Under the pieces are notes generated by a model, which had not been told where the DNA came from, did no database searches, and saw only the letters and a list, made by a program, of their open reading frames with translations. The position numbers and the translations under genes were made by a program. This document shows, piece after piece, positions 44,252-52,749 of a DNA stretch of 64,000 nucleotides. The stretch comes from Novosphingobium sp. SG707 (lineage in GTDB: Bacteria; Pseudomonadota; Alphaproteobacteria; Sphingomonadales; Sphingomonadaceae): NCBI RefSeq assembly GCF_012275515.1, contig NZ_JAAZQL010000001.1:186001-250000 (forward strand), given 5' to 3'. Positions within the stretch are counted from its first letter, which is position 1; every line of letters starts with the position of its first letter.

Positions 44252-44341
44252 CTATTTAGAATCATTATTCCTATATTCGCCGGGGGCCGTCAAGCCCATT
44301 ATCGATGCGCCCGCCAGCGCCATCCCGAGATGGCGTTTCAT
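44252..44341 (-). pseudogene. 29-codon remnant of a secreted-protein gene
   Basis: A short frame MKRHLGMALAGASIMGLTAP followed by nine residues and a stop. Its ATG overlaps the transporter stop (ATGA) and has a strong ribosome-binding site (GAGAAGGA). The first 20 residues look like a signal peptide with no mature protein after it. The simplest reading is that the rest of an exported enzyme gene was deleted. The promoter and operator of CGD operon 2 now occupy the sequence. A functional leader peptide is a less likely alternative. Confidence 0.5.
44258..44271. promoter_or_regulatory. Island operator copy 3, promoter of CGD operon 2
   Basis: AGAATCATTATTCC overlaps a minus-strand -10 AATAAT (44269-44264), 18 bases from a -35 TTGACG (44293-44288). 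It matches AGAA-N5-ATTC exactly. Confidence 0.6.
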
Positions 44342-45654
44342 GCTTCCTTCTCCCTTGCGCCCATCGGCCAGAACAGCGTGACGATGGTTTGCAGGCCCAG
44401 CAGCGCCACCGCTCCGCCGTAATAGGCATAGCGGATCGCAGCCTGCGCCTCGGCGCTGACCGCGCCGGGCTGGTAATGCACATGGCCCAGCAAATAGGCG
44501 AAGGCCGCCGTGCCGATCGCCATGCCCACCTTGGTCGACAGGCTGATGCCTGAGGCCAGCAGCCCTTCGCGCCGGACCCCGAAATGCGCCTGATGATGGT
44601 CCACCGTTTCGGCAATCATCGTGAAGGCCGCCGTGATCGTGATCGAGGTGGCAAGGCAGGCGAGCATATAGAGCGCCAGAAAAGCCCCCACATGCGCCTC
44701 GGCCAGAGGCAGCAGGGCAAACAGCACCATCGCGGCGGCCAATACGGCCGCGCTGCCCGCCCGCAGGCCCGTGCGCGCCAGAATGGGCGGCGCGACAAAG
44801 GAGGAAAGCAGCAGCATCCCCGACACGGCGGGCAGCATCACCGAAATCATCCATGGGCGGTGCAGCACATCGATGGCAAAATAGGCCGTGGCCGACATCA
44901 TCATGCCAAAGCGCACGAAATAGAGCAGGCAAAAGCCGAAACAGACCAGCCACGCCCGGTTGCGCAGCATCTGGCCAATCGCGGGCAGGATGGCGAAGGA
45001 GGGGCTGGCGTGATCCTCATGCCGTTCGCGGCAATTGCGGAACAGGGCGATGGTGGCGACAAGCCCGATCCCGGCAAACAGCATCGCCACCGCCTGAAAC
45101 CCGCGCGCCTCGTCGCCCCCGCCGAAAATCCCGACCAGCGGCATGGTCGCCGCCGTGCCCAGCACCACCGAGATCGAGGTCCCCACCGAACGCATCCCGC
45201 TCAGCTTGAGCCTTTGGGCGGTGTCGCGCGTCATCATCGGCATCAGCGCGGTATAGGGGATCGCCTGTAGCGACATCAGGATGCCCAGCGCCTTGAAGGT
45301 GACGAAGGCATAGATGACCTGCGCGTTTTGCGAGCCGGAGGGCACATGAAACAGCAGCACCGCGACAATCGCATAGGGCAGGGCGGCAAACAGGAACCAG
45401 GGCCGCGTGCGCCCCCACCGGCTGCGCGTCCTGTCCACGCCCAGCCCGACGGCCATGTCGATCACCGCATCCAGCATCCGCGCGATCAGAAACACCGTGC
45501 CCACCGATGTGGCGGGCAGGTGGACGACATTGGTGTAATAATAGAGCAGAAACCCGCTCGCCATATTATAGACGAGGCTGGTTCCCATATCGCCCATGCC
45601 GTAGCTGATCCGCTCGGTCATGGTTGGTTGGTCTGTGATATTGGCCACCGGCAC
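44338..45654 (-). CDS. GPH-family (MelB-like) sugar:cation symporter
   Basis: Inner-membrane symporter of 438 aa with about twelve segments. GPH signatures include ISYGMGDMGTSLVYNMASGF, the first-loop Asp-rich RMLDAVIDMAVGLGVDRTRS and RWGRTRPWFLF. GPH proteins carry glycosides with sodium or protons. A GTG start at 45654 lies right behind GGGGAGAG, and GTG 45648 is better spaced, so the start is uncertain by two codons. It follows the TIM-barrel gene by 27 bases, so both are one operon. It probably imports the keto-sugar or glycoside of this island. Confidence 0.92.
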   Translation of the reverse strand: MPVANITDQPTMTERISYGMGDMGTSLVYNMASGFLLYYYTNVVHLPATSVGTVFLIARMLDAVIDMAVGLGVDRTRSRWGRTRPWFLFAALPYAIVAVLLFHVPSGSQNAQVIYAFVTFKALGILMSLQAIPYTALMPMMTRDTAQRLKLSGMRSVGTSISVVLGTAATMPLVGIFGGGDEARGFQAVAMLFAGIGLVATIALFRNCRERHEDHASPSFAILPAIGQMLRNRAWLVCFGFCLLYFVRFGMMMSATAYFAIDVLHRPWMISVMLPAVSGMLLLSSFVAPPILARTGLRAGSAAVLAAAMVLFALLPLAEAHVGAFLALYMLACLATSITITAAFTMIAETVDHHQAHFGVRREGLLASGISLSTKVGMAIGTAAFAYLLGHVHYQPGAVSAEAQAAIRYAYYGGAVALLGLQTIVTLFWPMGAREKEA

Positions 45655-45681
45655 CTCTCCCCTGGTTTCGGTGATGGGGGA

Positions 45682-46446
45682 TCAGACCCCCAGAGCTTCC
45701 CGGCTTTTTGCCAGTGAAGCCTCGATGGGCATTGTCGGCCGGTATTCCAGCCCGATATCGCCCTGATAGCCCAGCCGTTTGAGCGTCGCGATCACTTCGG
45801 TCCAGTCGATCGTGCCGGTGCCCGGCTCGTTGCGGCCCGGATAATCGGCCACCTGCACATGATGGACCAGATGCATCCGCCCCTTCAGCACTTCTGCCAT
45901 ATCCTCGCCCATCACGCGCGAATGATAGACGTCATAGAGCAGGCGCAGGTTGGGGCTGCCGACCGCCTCGATCAGATCAAGGCCGAGCGTGGTGCTGACC
46001 AGATACATGCCGGGGTGGTCGATCCGGTCATTGAGCGGTTCGAGCAGCAGGATGACGCCCGCATCCTGCGCCATGGCGGCGATGGTTTTGAGCGCCGTGA
46101 CGGCCTGTTCGAAATGCTCCTGCGCGCTGACGCCTTCGCGGATGAAGCCCGAGGCGACAATCATCGGGGGCGAGCCGATGACTTTGCAGCCCTCGATGCT
46201 TTCGCGCACGGCGGCGAAGAGTTCCTCATGCTGGGCCGGATCGACGATGCTGCGGCGCGGATCGACGCAGATGCCGGTCAGGCTCACGCCGGTTTCGGCC
46301 AGTGCCGCGCCGATCTCGGTCATTGGCTTGTCGCGCCAGAGATGGAATTCGGCTCTGGCGAATCCGGCCTTGGCGGCGGCGCGAAGGCGGTCGGCCAGAT
46401 CCTCGGAATCGGAAAAATGCCATTCGATACATGGGGATAGGTTCAT
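45682..46446 (-). CDS. Hydroxypyruvate-isomerase-like TIM barrel protein
   Basis: Cytosolic TIM barrel of 254 aa; start MNLSPCIEWHFSD with GGAGAG four bases upstream. Conserved family positions are visible: IEWHFSDSEDLADRLRAAAK, LLLEPLNDRIDHPGMYL, LLYDVYHSRVMGEDMAE, VHHVQVADYPGRNEPGTG and IGLEYRP. These give a Glu/Asp/His/Glu metal site as in Hyi or D-tagatose 3-epimerase relatives. It is co-transcribed with the GPH symporter. It may process the keto-sugar released by the deglycosidases. A paralog sits at 52750. Confidence 0.88.
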   Translation of the reverse strand: MNLSPCIEWHFSDSEDLADRLRAAAKAGFARAEFHLWRDKPMTEIGAALAETGVSLTGICVDPRRSIVDPAQHEELFAAVRESIEGCKVIGSPPMIVASGFIREGVSAQEHFEQAVTALKTIAAMAQDAGVILLLEPLNDRIDHPGMYLVSTTLGLDLIEAVGSPNLRLLYDVYHSRVMGEDMAEVLKGRMHLVHHVQVADYPGRNEPGTGTIDWTEVIATLKRLGYQGDIGLEYRPTMPIEASLAKSREALGV

Positions 46447-46490
46447 GGTTCTCTCCACTGTGCGGGGCCGCTTGAATGCGGTTTATAATT

Positions 46491-46504
46491 AGAATGATGA
46501 TTAT
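46491..46504. promoter_or_regulatory. Island operator copy 4 (imperfect)
   Basis: AGAATGATGATTAT, 11 of 14 bases identical to copy 5, in the upstream region of the TIM-barrel/GPH operon. Confidence 0.45.
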
Positions 46505-46593
46505 TGTTATAGAGGTTGCGCTACCATTGCAACCGGCTTTGACGTCCGGCCCTGGCCATTCACGGCATTTATGAAAATGCATCCAGAGAAATT

Positions 46594-46634
46594 AGAATTA
46601 TTATTCTTGACAGCCCGCCGGGATGGATCATAAC
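46594..46634 (+). promoter_or_regulatory. Island operator copy 5 with promoter, TonB receptor
   Basis: AGAATTATTATTCT (46594-46607) is a near-perfect palindrome (six of seven pairs) touching a -35 TTGACA (46607-46612). A -10-like CATAAC (46629) follows after 16 bases. An inverted half-site (CATAATTCTAATTT) lies at 46635-46648. Confidence 0.6.
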
Positions 46635-46725
46635 CATAATTCTAATTTAGTGATTCATCGGACAGGCCGCCCATCCGGCCTCCGGCATCAAGAAATCACA
46701 GATTACAAAAGAGGGAGGATTGCCA

Positions 46726-49032
46726 ATGACCTACAGGAATATTGTGCCCATTCTGCTGGCGGGCGGGGCTTTGATGAGCGTGACCCCGGCCCTTGCACAA
46801 AACCAAAACGCCCAGGCCCGGAAATCCGCCGAACCCGACGCCCGCGAAATCATCGTCACCGCGCAAAACCGCAAGGAAAACGTCCAGAACGTTCCCATCG
46901 CCATCTCGGTCGTCACCGGCGCCGCGTTGGCCGCGCAGGGCGTGACCGATTTCACCTCGGTCCAGAAGGTCTCGCCCGCGCTCAACATCACCAATGACAC
47001 CAACAACACCCGCGTCACCGTGCGCGGCGTCGGCTCGCTGACCAACAATGAGGCGCAGGATCAGTCGATTGCCGTCAATATCGACGGCGAATATCTGAAC
47101 CGCCCGACCATTCTGAACGCCGCCATTTTCGACATTGACCGTGTCGAAGTGCTGCGCGGCCCGCAGGGGACGCTCTATGGCCGCAATTCCACCGGCGGCG
47201 CGGTCAATTTCATCACCCGCAAGCCGGGTGACCACACCGGTTTCAACGGCTCGGTCTCCTATGGCAATTTCAATTCGGTGCTGGTCGACGGCGGCGCGGA
47301 TCTCGTGCTGGGCGAAGGCGCGGCGGTGCGCGTGGCGGGCTTCTATCGCAGCCATGACGGGTATAATTATCACCCCAACACGCCCTTCAGCCCGACCTCG
47401 GCCTTCACCCCTTCGACAGCCAATCGTTCGGACACTGACAATACCGGCGGCGGCCGCATCAGCCTGCGTCTGAAGCCGGTCAACGGCCTGACGATGGACG
47501 GCGCGGTCGAGCATGTCGAACAGAACGTCATCCCGGCCGCCCAGATGTGGACCGACATGACCGCGGCGGGCAACAATCCGGGTACCAGCACCACCTCCTG
47601 CGGCAATGGCTGGACCGTGGCGGCGGCGCGTACGGGCGGGGTCTCGTGCGTTCCGGCCAATATCAACGTTCTGGCCGGCAAGGACCGCTCGACCTACAAT
47701 TCGCCGCTGATCGGCGTGGGCAGCCTGCACCAGATTTCGACCGCCGTGCGCGGGCGGCTGGCCTATGACATGGGCTTTGCCACGCTGACCTATACAGGCG
47801 GCTATCGCACCACCAAGAACACCGGGGGCAATTCGCTCTCGCCCGCTTTCTATTTCACCAATTTCGGCGGGACGGTGAAAACGAACAGCCACGAACTGCG
47901 CCTCAACGGCCTGACCCATGGCGTGCAATGGCAGGGCGGCGTGTTCTATTTCTATGAACAGTTGGGCACCAATGGCGGGCTCTATTCCCCCTTCATCGGC
48001 GCGACCGGTTCCTATGTGAACTATTTCCGCCACCCCACCAACACCAAGAGCGTTTCGGCCTTTGGCCAGGCCGAAGTGCCCTTGACCGATACGCTGACCG
48101 CCGTGGTGGGGGGGCGCTATACGCAGGATGACCGCGACGCGGCTTTCACCAATTACGCCTTCGCCTTTGGCAGCGGGCCCATCGAACTGACCAACCAGCC
48201 CTCGAGCACCACGCCGCTCAAATATTCGGGCAGCAAGTTCACCTGGCTGGCGGGGCTGAATTACAAGCCCAATGCCGCCACGCTGATCTATGGCAAGGTT
48301 TCGACCGGCTATAAGGCGGGCGGCTTTGACGGCGCGGGCACGGCCTTCCGCCCGGAAACCAACACGGCCTACGAAGGCGGCGCCAAGCTGAGGCTGGGCC
48401 GCCATATCCTGAATTTTGCCGGATTCTATTATGATTACAAGGATCTGCAAAATGACGTGCTGATCAATCCGGCCATCGGCGCCCAGACGTTCAACGCGGG
48501 CAAGGCGCAGATCTATGGGTTGGAAGTGGAAACCACGCTGCGCCTGAGCGATGATGACACGATCACCGGCTCGGCCAATCTGATGCATGCCAAATACACC
48601 GATTTCACCGCCAGTGTGGCCTCCTATGATATTGGTGCAAGTTCTGCCACGCCGCTGACCACCAATCTCAAGGGCAATCGCCTGCCGCAATCGCCCAATG
48701 TGGTGATTACGCTGGGCTATGACCACATCTTCCGTCTGGGGGCGGCGGGCACGCTGACCTTCTCGGCCTTCAGCCGGTACAAGGGCGACTATTACCTCGA
48801 TTTCTACAACTATGCCTCCTCGCGTCAGGATGCGCGCACCCAGACCGACCTGAGCCTGGAATATAAACCGCAAAGCAAGCGGTTCAGCGTTCAGGCCTTC
48901 GTCCGCAATCTCGAGGATTACCGTTCGCTGGCCTATGCCGGCAACACGGTGGTGCCGGGCGTGGCCAATATCTACAATTTCCAATTCACCCCGCCGCGCA
49001 CCTATGGCGTCCGGTTTGGCGTGGATTTCTGA
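46726..49032 (+). CDS. TonB-dependent receptor of the C-glycoside island
   Basis: Outer-membrane transporter of 768 aa; ATG 46726 follows GGGAGGA. Signal peptide IVPILLAGGALMSVTPALAQ, TonB box-like EIIVTAQNRKENVQ, plug IDRVEVLRGPQGTLYGRNST and barrel ending GVRFGVDF. It belongs to the iron-complex-like group widespread in sphingomonads, where members also import plant compounds. The promoter carries the clearest copy of the island operator, and the gene leads into the glucoside-dehydrogenase pair. It is therefore the likely route for the glycoside across the outer membrane. Confidence 0.93.
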   Translation: MTYRNIVPILLAGGALMSVTPALAQNQNAQARKSAEPDAREIIVTAQNRKENVQNVPIAISVVTGAALAAQGVTDFTSVQKVSPALNITNDTNNTRVTVRGVGSLTNNEAQDQSIAVNIDGEYLNRPTILNAAIFDIDRVEVLRGPQGTLYGRNSTGGAVNFITRKPGDHTGFNGSVSYGNFNSVLVDGGADLVLGEGAAVRVAGFYRSHDGYNYHPNTPFSPTSAFTPSTANRSDTDNTGGGRISLRLKPVNGLTMDGAVEHVEQNVIPAAQMWTDMTAAGNNPGTSTTSCGNGWTVAAARTGGVSCVPANINVLAGKDRSTYNSPLIGVGSLHQISTAVRGRLAYDMGFATLTYTGGYRTTKNTGGNSLSPAFYFTNFGGTVKTNSHELRLNGLTHGVQWQGGVFYFYEQLGTNGGLYSPFIGATGSYVNYFRHPTNTKSVSAFGQAEVPLTDTLTAVVGGRYTQDDRDAAFTNYAFAFGSGPIELTNQPSSTTPLKYSGSKFTWLAGLNYKPNAATLIYGKVSTGYKAGGFDGAGTAFRPETNTAYEGGAKLRLGRHILNFAGFYYDYKDLQNDVLINPAIGAQTFNAGKAQIYGLEVETTLRLSDDDTITGSANLMHAKYTDFTASVASYDIGASSATPLTTNLKGNRLPQSPNVVITLGYDHIFRLGAAGTLTFSAFSRYKGDYYLDFYNYASSRQDARTQTDLSLEYKPQSKRFSVQAFVRNLEDYRSLAYAGNTVVPGVANIYNFQFTPPRTYGVRFGVDF

Positions 49033-49065
49033 TCTGAAACATAGGCTTATGGCCTGAATTCTTGG

Positions 49066-49090
49066 GGTGGCTCCATCGCATGGGGCCACC
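49066..49090 (+). terminator. Hairpin between TonB receptor and dehydrogenase pair
   Basis: 9-bp stem GGTGGCTCC / GGGGCCACC (49066-49074 with 49082-49090, one G-T pair), followed by TCTATTGTTCT. Probably an attenuator or partial terminator. Confidence 0.5.
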
Positions 49091-49120
49091 TCTATTGTTC
49101 TAATCCGGAGCATCCCCCTT

Positions 49121-49657
49121 ATGCCCAAGATCGAAAGCCCGATGGCGCGCCGGGAATTCATGGCCGGAATGGCGCTGCTGATGGCGGTGGCGCCGGTGGC
49201 CGCCGCTGGCGCGAAACTGGTGCCCAATCCCTATCAGCCTTTGCTGCGCGAAGTGGCGCAACTGGTGATCCCGCGCAGCACGACGCCGGGCGCGGGCGAG
49301 GTGGGCGTGGGGGCCTTTGTCCTGCTGGCGCTGGACCATGGGCTGGAGGGGACCAAGGGGTTGGACCATGCGGCATGGCTGAAATCGACGCTGGGCGCGG
49401 GTTTTCTGGCGCAACCTTTGGCCAAGCGTCAGGCCGCACTGGCCGCGCTCGATGCGCGCGCCTTTGCCGGGGATGCGGCGGCCAAGCCGTGGCTGGCGAT
49501 CAAGCGCCTCATTCTGCTGGGCTATTACACGTCCGAAACCGGCGGTTCGAAAGAACTGCAATATGTTCATGTGCCGGGTCGCTGGGACCCGGACCTGCCG
49601 CTCAAGCCCGGTGACCGCGCCTTTTCCAGCGACTGGTCGGCGGTGGATTTCGGTTAA
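49121..49657 (+). CDS. Small subunit of membrane glucoside/gluconate dehydrogenase, Tat-exported
   Basis: Gluconate_2-dh3-type small subunit of 178 aa. The N-terminus MPKIESPMARREFMAGMALL is a Tat signal, so the subunit would carry its folded catalytic partner across the membrane. Typical features include IPRSTTPGAGEVGVGAFVLL (start of the family domain) and the C-terminal YTSETGGSKELQYVHVPGRW. It sits 13 bases before the GMC large subunit, matching glucoside 3-dehydrogenase and gluconate 2-dehydrogenase pairs. No cytochrome c subunit gene is adjacent, which is unusual if electrons go to the respiratory chain. Confidence 0.9.
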   Translation: MPKIESPMARREFMAGMALLMAVAPVAAAGAKLVPNPYQPLLREVAQLVIPRSTTPGAGEVGVGAFVLLALDHGLEGTKGLDHAAWLKSTLGAGFLAQPLAKRQAALAALDARAFAGDAAAKPWLAIKRLILLGYYTSETGGSKELQYVHVPGRWDPDLPLKPGDRAFSSDWSAVDFG

Positions 49658-49670
49658 GGAGGGCGAGGCG

Positions 49671-51341
49671 ATGGATTTCGATGCAATCGTGGTGGGCTCG
49701 GGCATCACCGGGGGCTGGGCGGCCAAGGAATTGACCGAGGCGGGCCTTAAAGTGCTGATGATCGAGCGCGGGCGCGAGATCCGGCATCAGCAGGATTACA
49801 CCACCGAAATGAAGATGCCATGGGACATGCCGTTCCGGGGGCATGGCGACAGCGACCTGTATGACCGCGACTATGCGGTCCAGCGTCTGAACCGCCATTT
49901 CACCGAATTTACCCAACCCCATTTCGTCAATGACGCGCAAAACCCCTATCAGACCGGCGAAGACACGCGCTTCACCTGGTTCCGTTCCTATCAACTGGGC
50001 GGGCGGTCGCTGGCCTGGGGGCGGCAATGCTATCGCTGGTCGGACTATGACTTTGGCGCCAATGCGCGCGATGGCCATGGCACCGACTGGCCGATCCGCT
50101 ATGCCGATGTCGCGCTATGGTATGACAAGGTGGAGAGCTTCATCGGCGTGTCGGGCGCCAAAGAGGGCCTGAAGCAATTGCCCGATGGCCAGTTTCAGCC
50201 GCCGATGGGATTGAACGCGGTGGAAACCCATGTCCGCGCGGAAATTGCCAAGCGCTGGCCCGAACGCTGCCTGACCGTGGGGCGCACGGCGAATATGACC
50301 GAGGGCAAGCCGGATGAAGGGCGCGCTCCTTGCCAATATCGCTCGCTCTGCGCGCGAGGCTGTTCCTATGGCGCCTATTTCTCGACGCAATCCTCCACCC
50401 TGCCCGCAGCGATGAAGACCGGCAATCTGACTGTCATCACCGATGCCGTGGTCGAGGCGCTGGACTATGATCCGGCGACCAAGCGGGTGACCGGCGTGCG
50501 ATACATCGACGCCCAAAAACAGTGCCAGACCGCCCGCGCACGGATCGTGTTCCTGAACGCGGGCGCGTTCAATTCGGTCCACATCCTGCTTAATTCCGCG
50601 CCCGGCGGGCTGGCCAATTCCAGCGGCACCTTGGGCACCCATATTATGGACCATGCCAACACGCTCTCGGCCGCCGCGCTGATGCCCGGCTTTGAAACCC
50701 ACACCAGTTTCGGCAACCGTCCCACCGGGGTCGTTATCCCGCGCTATCGCAACATGGATCAGATGGACGGCATCGGCCACACGCGCGGCTTTTCCTTTCA
50801 GGGCGGCGCGCTGCAAAGCACATGGACCCAGGGCAACCGCATGGCGGGCATCGGCGCGGACTATAAGGAAAAGCTGCGCCACCCCGGCCCGTGGCGGATG
50901 GTGCTGGTGGGCTTTGCCGATTGCGTGCCGCGCGCGACCAATCGCCTGACGCTGGATCGGAACAAAACCGACGCCAACGGCCTGCCGCAACTCAAGGTCG
51001 ACTTCGCCTTTGGCAAAGAAGAACATGCCGCTCTGGCGCAGGCCAAGGCCGAGGCGGCCGAAATGCTGACGGCGGCGGGCGGCAAGGTCATCATGGGCTT
51101 TGACCAGCCGGGGCCGGGGGGCACCGCGATCCACGAAATGGGCGGCGCACGCATGGGGTATGATCCCAAGACCAGCGTGCTGAACCAATGGAGCCAGTCG
51201 CATGACATCGCCAATCTCTTCGTCACCGACGGCGCGCAGATGTCGTCGAGCGCGTGTCAAAATCCCTCGCTCACCTATATGGCGCTGACCGCGCGGGCGG
51301 CCCATGCGGCGGTGGGCATGCTGCGCGAGGGGCGGATTTGA
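49671..51341 (+). CDS. GMC catalytic subunit, probable glucoside 3-dehydrogenase
   Basis: FAD-dependent large subunit of 556 aa, start after AAGGAGGGCGAGG. The Rossmann motif is DAIVVGSGITGGWAAKELTE; the GMC_oxred_C part has the active-site His in AIHEMGGARMG and Asn in SACQNPSLTYMALTARAAHA. A cysteine cluster (CQYRSLCARGCSYGAY, C-X5-C-X3-C) could hold an iron-sulfur centre as in related dehydrogenases. With the Tat small subunit it should oxidise the C3 hydroxyl of glycosides in the periplasm. That is the step that prepares C-glycosides for the deglycosidase-like enzymes. Related reactions (gluconate or sorbose oxidation) remain possible. Confidence 0.92.
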   Translation: MDFDAIVVGSGITGGWAAKELTEAGLKVLMIERGREIRHQQDYTTEMKMPWDMPFRGHGDSDLYDRDYAVQRLNRHFTEFTQPHFVNDAQNPYQTGEDTRFTWFRSYQLGGRSLAWGRQCYRWSDYDFGANARDGHGTDWPIRYADVALWYDKVESFIGVSGAKEGLKQLPDGQFQPPMGLNAVETHVRAEIAKRWPERCLTVGRTANMTEGKPDEGRAPCQYRSLCARGCSYGAYFSTQSSTLPAAMKTGNLTVITDAVVEALDYDPATKRVTGVRYIDAQKQCQTARARIVFLNAGAFNSVHILLNSAPGGLANSSGTLGTHIMDHANTLSAAALMPGFETHTSFGNRPTGVVIPRYRNMDQMDGIGHTRGFSFQGGALQSTWTQGNRMAGIGADYKEKLRHPGPWRMVLVGFADCVPRATNRLTLDRNKTDANGLPQLKVDFAFGKEEHAALAQAKAEAAEMLTAAGGKVIMGFDQPGPGGTAIHEMGGARMGYDPKTSVLNQWSQSHDIANLFVTDGAQMSSSACQNPSLTYMALTARAAHAAVGMLREGRI

Positions 51342-51342
51342 G

Positions 51343-52731
51343 ATGCGCAATCCGGCCGACCTTTCGCCCCGGCAAAAAACGCTGGCGCTGATTACGCTGG
51401 TTATCGCGCTGGTGCTGGAGATCGTCGATATGACGATTGTCAACACCGCGCTGCCCTCGATCAAGGCCAGCCTTGGCGCCGATGCGCGGGCCTCGCAATG
51501 GATCGTGGCGGGCTATTCGCTGGCCTTTGCGCTCCTGCTGATGGCAGGGGGGAGGCTGGGCGATTCCTATGGCTATCGGCGGATGTTCGTGGTGGGAGTG
51601 ATCGGCTTCACGCTTTCCTCGGCGGCCTGCGGCATGGCGACGACCGGCACGGGTCTTGTCGCCGCCCGGCTGATGCAGGGGGCGACCGGCGCGATCATGG
51701 CGCCGCAATCCATGGCGATGGTGCAGGTGCTGTTCAGCCCGCTCGAACGCGTGTCGCGCATGGCGATGTTTGGCATCATCGGCGGGCTGGCGGCAATTGC
51801 GGGGCCGATTTTGGGCGGGATGCTGATCGAGGCCAATCTGTTTGACCTTGGCTGGCGGGCGGTGTTTCTTATCAATCTGCCGGTGGGGATCGGGGCGGTC
51901 ATCGCCGGGCTGATGCTGTTGCCGGAAGCGCGTTCGGGGCGGCCTGCGGGTTATGATTTTGTCGGCATGGGCCTGTTCGCTCTGGCGATGGCGGCTTTGT
52001 TCTGGCCGCTGATCGGCGCGGGAGAGGCGGGGCGCGGGGCGCTGCATTTCCTGACCCTGCTGGCGGCTGCTCCGCTGGGCTGGGCGGCGTGGCGCCATGT
52101 CGCGCGGCGCGTCCGGGCGGGGGATTCGGCCCTGTTCGATCCTGCGCTTTTCACCATTCCAACCTTTCGCAAAGGGCTGGCCTTGTCGGTGGTTTTTGCC
52201 GCGGCGGGGGCGGGTTTTCTGCTGGTCTTTGCCTTCGCGCTTCAGGCCGAGCGGGGGCAGAGCCCGCTCTTCACCGGGCTTTTGCATATGCCCTATGGCT
52301 TTGGCGCGATGTTCGGCATCGGGGTGATGAGCCGCAATTTCCTGCCCCGGCTTGGCCGCTGGGTGCTGGTGATCGGGGCGGGGCTGATGCTGCCGGCCTG
52401 CACGGCGGTGCTTTATGGCGCGACCTTGGCGCAGTGGCCGTGGGCGGTGATCGGCGCGCTGCTGGTGCTGTCGGGCGCGGGCATGGGCATGACCAGCGGC
52501 TGCATCGGCCCCATCGTCGTCTCGCGGGTTGAGCGCGACCATGCGGGGGCGGCCAGCGCCTTGCTGAAAACCAGCCAGCAATTGGGCAGCGCGCTGGGCG
52601 TGGCGCTGGTGGGCAGCCTTTATTTCGCATGGGGTCATGCGTTTCCCGCGCTCGCGGCGGCGGGGGTCATTGATGGGATGCTGGCGATCTGTGTGGTTCT
52701 GGCGCTGCGGCTTCCTGCGCGCCTGTTCTGA
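51343..52731 (+). CDS. DHA2-type 14-segment MFS transporter
   Basis: Transporter of 462 aa, one base after the GMC stop, so translationally coupled. It has MFS antiporter motifs: LEIVDMTIVNTALPSIKASL (motif D1), GGRLGDSYGYRRMFVVG (motif A) and about fourteen hydrophobic segments. DHA2 members usually export drugs or aromatic compounds. In this operon it could export a toxic aglycone or move a polyphenol. Confidence 0.9.
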   Translation: MRNPADLSPRQKTLALITLVIALVLEIVDMTIVNTALPSIKASLGADARASQWIVAGYSLAFALLLMAGGRLGDSYGYRRMFVVGVIGFTLSSAACGMATTGTGLVAARLMQGATGAIMAPQSMAMVQVLFSPLERVSRMAMFGIIGGLAAIAGPILGGMLIEANLFDLGWRAVFLINLPVGIGAVIAGLMLLPEARSGRPAGYDFVGMGLFALAMAALFWPLIGAGEAGRGALHFLTLLAAAPLGWAAWRHVARRVRAGDSALFDPALFTIPTFRKGLALSVVFAAAGAGFLLVFAFALQAERGQSPLFTGLLHMPYGFGAMFGIGVMSRNFLPRLGRWVLVIGAGLMLPACTAVLYGATLAQWPWAVIGALLVLSGAGMGMTSGCIGPIVVSRVERDHAGAASALLKTSQQLGSALGVALVGSLYFAWGHAFPALAAAGVIDGMLAICVVLALRLPARLF

Positions 52732-52749
52732 TATTGGAAAGGTTTTTCT

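Noticed and set aside
46696..49227. Open frame of 843 codons on the minus strand
   Set aside because: It lies fully opposite the TonB receptor gene, has low-complexity His/Arg/Gly-rich sequence, no RBS and no family motif. It is a by-product of GC-rich codon use, like the 793- and 731-codon frames at 31048-33429 and 51271-53466.
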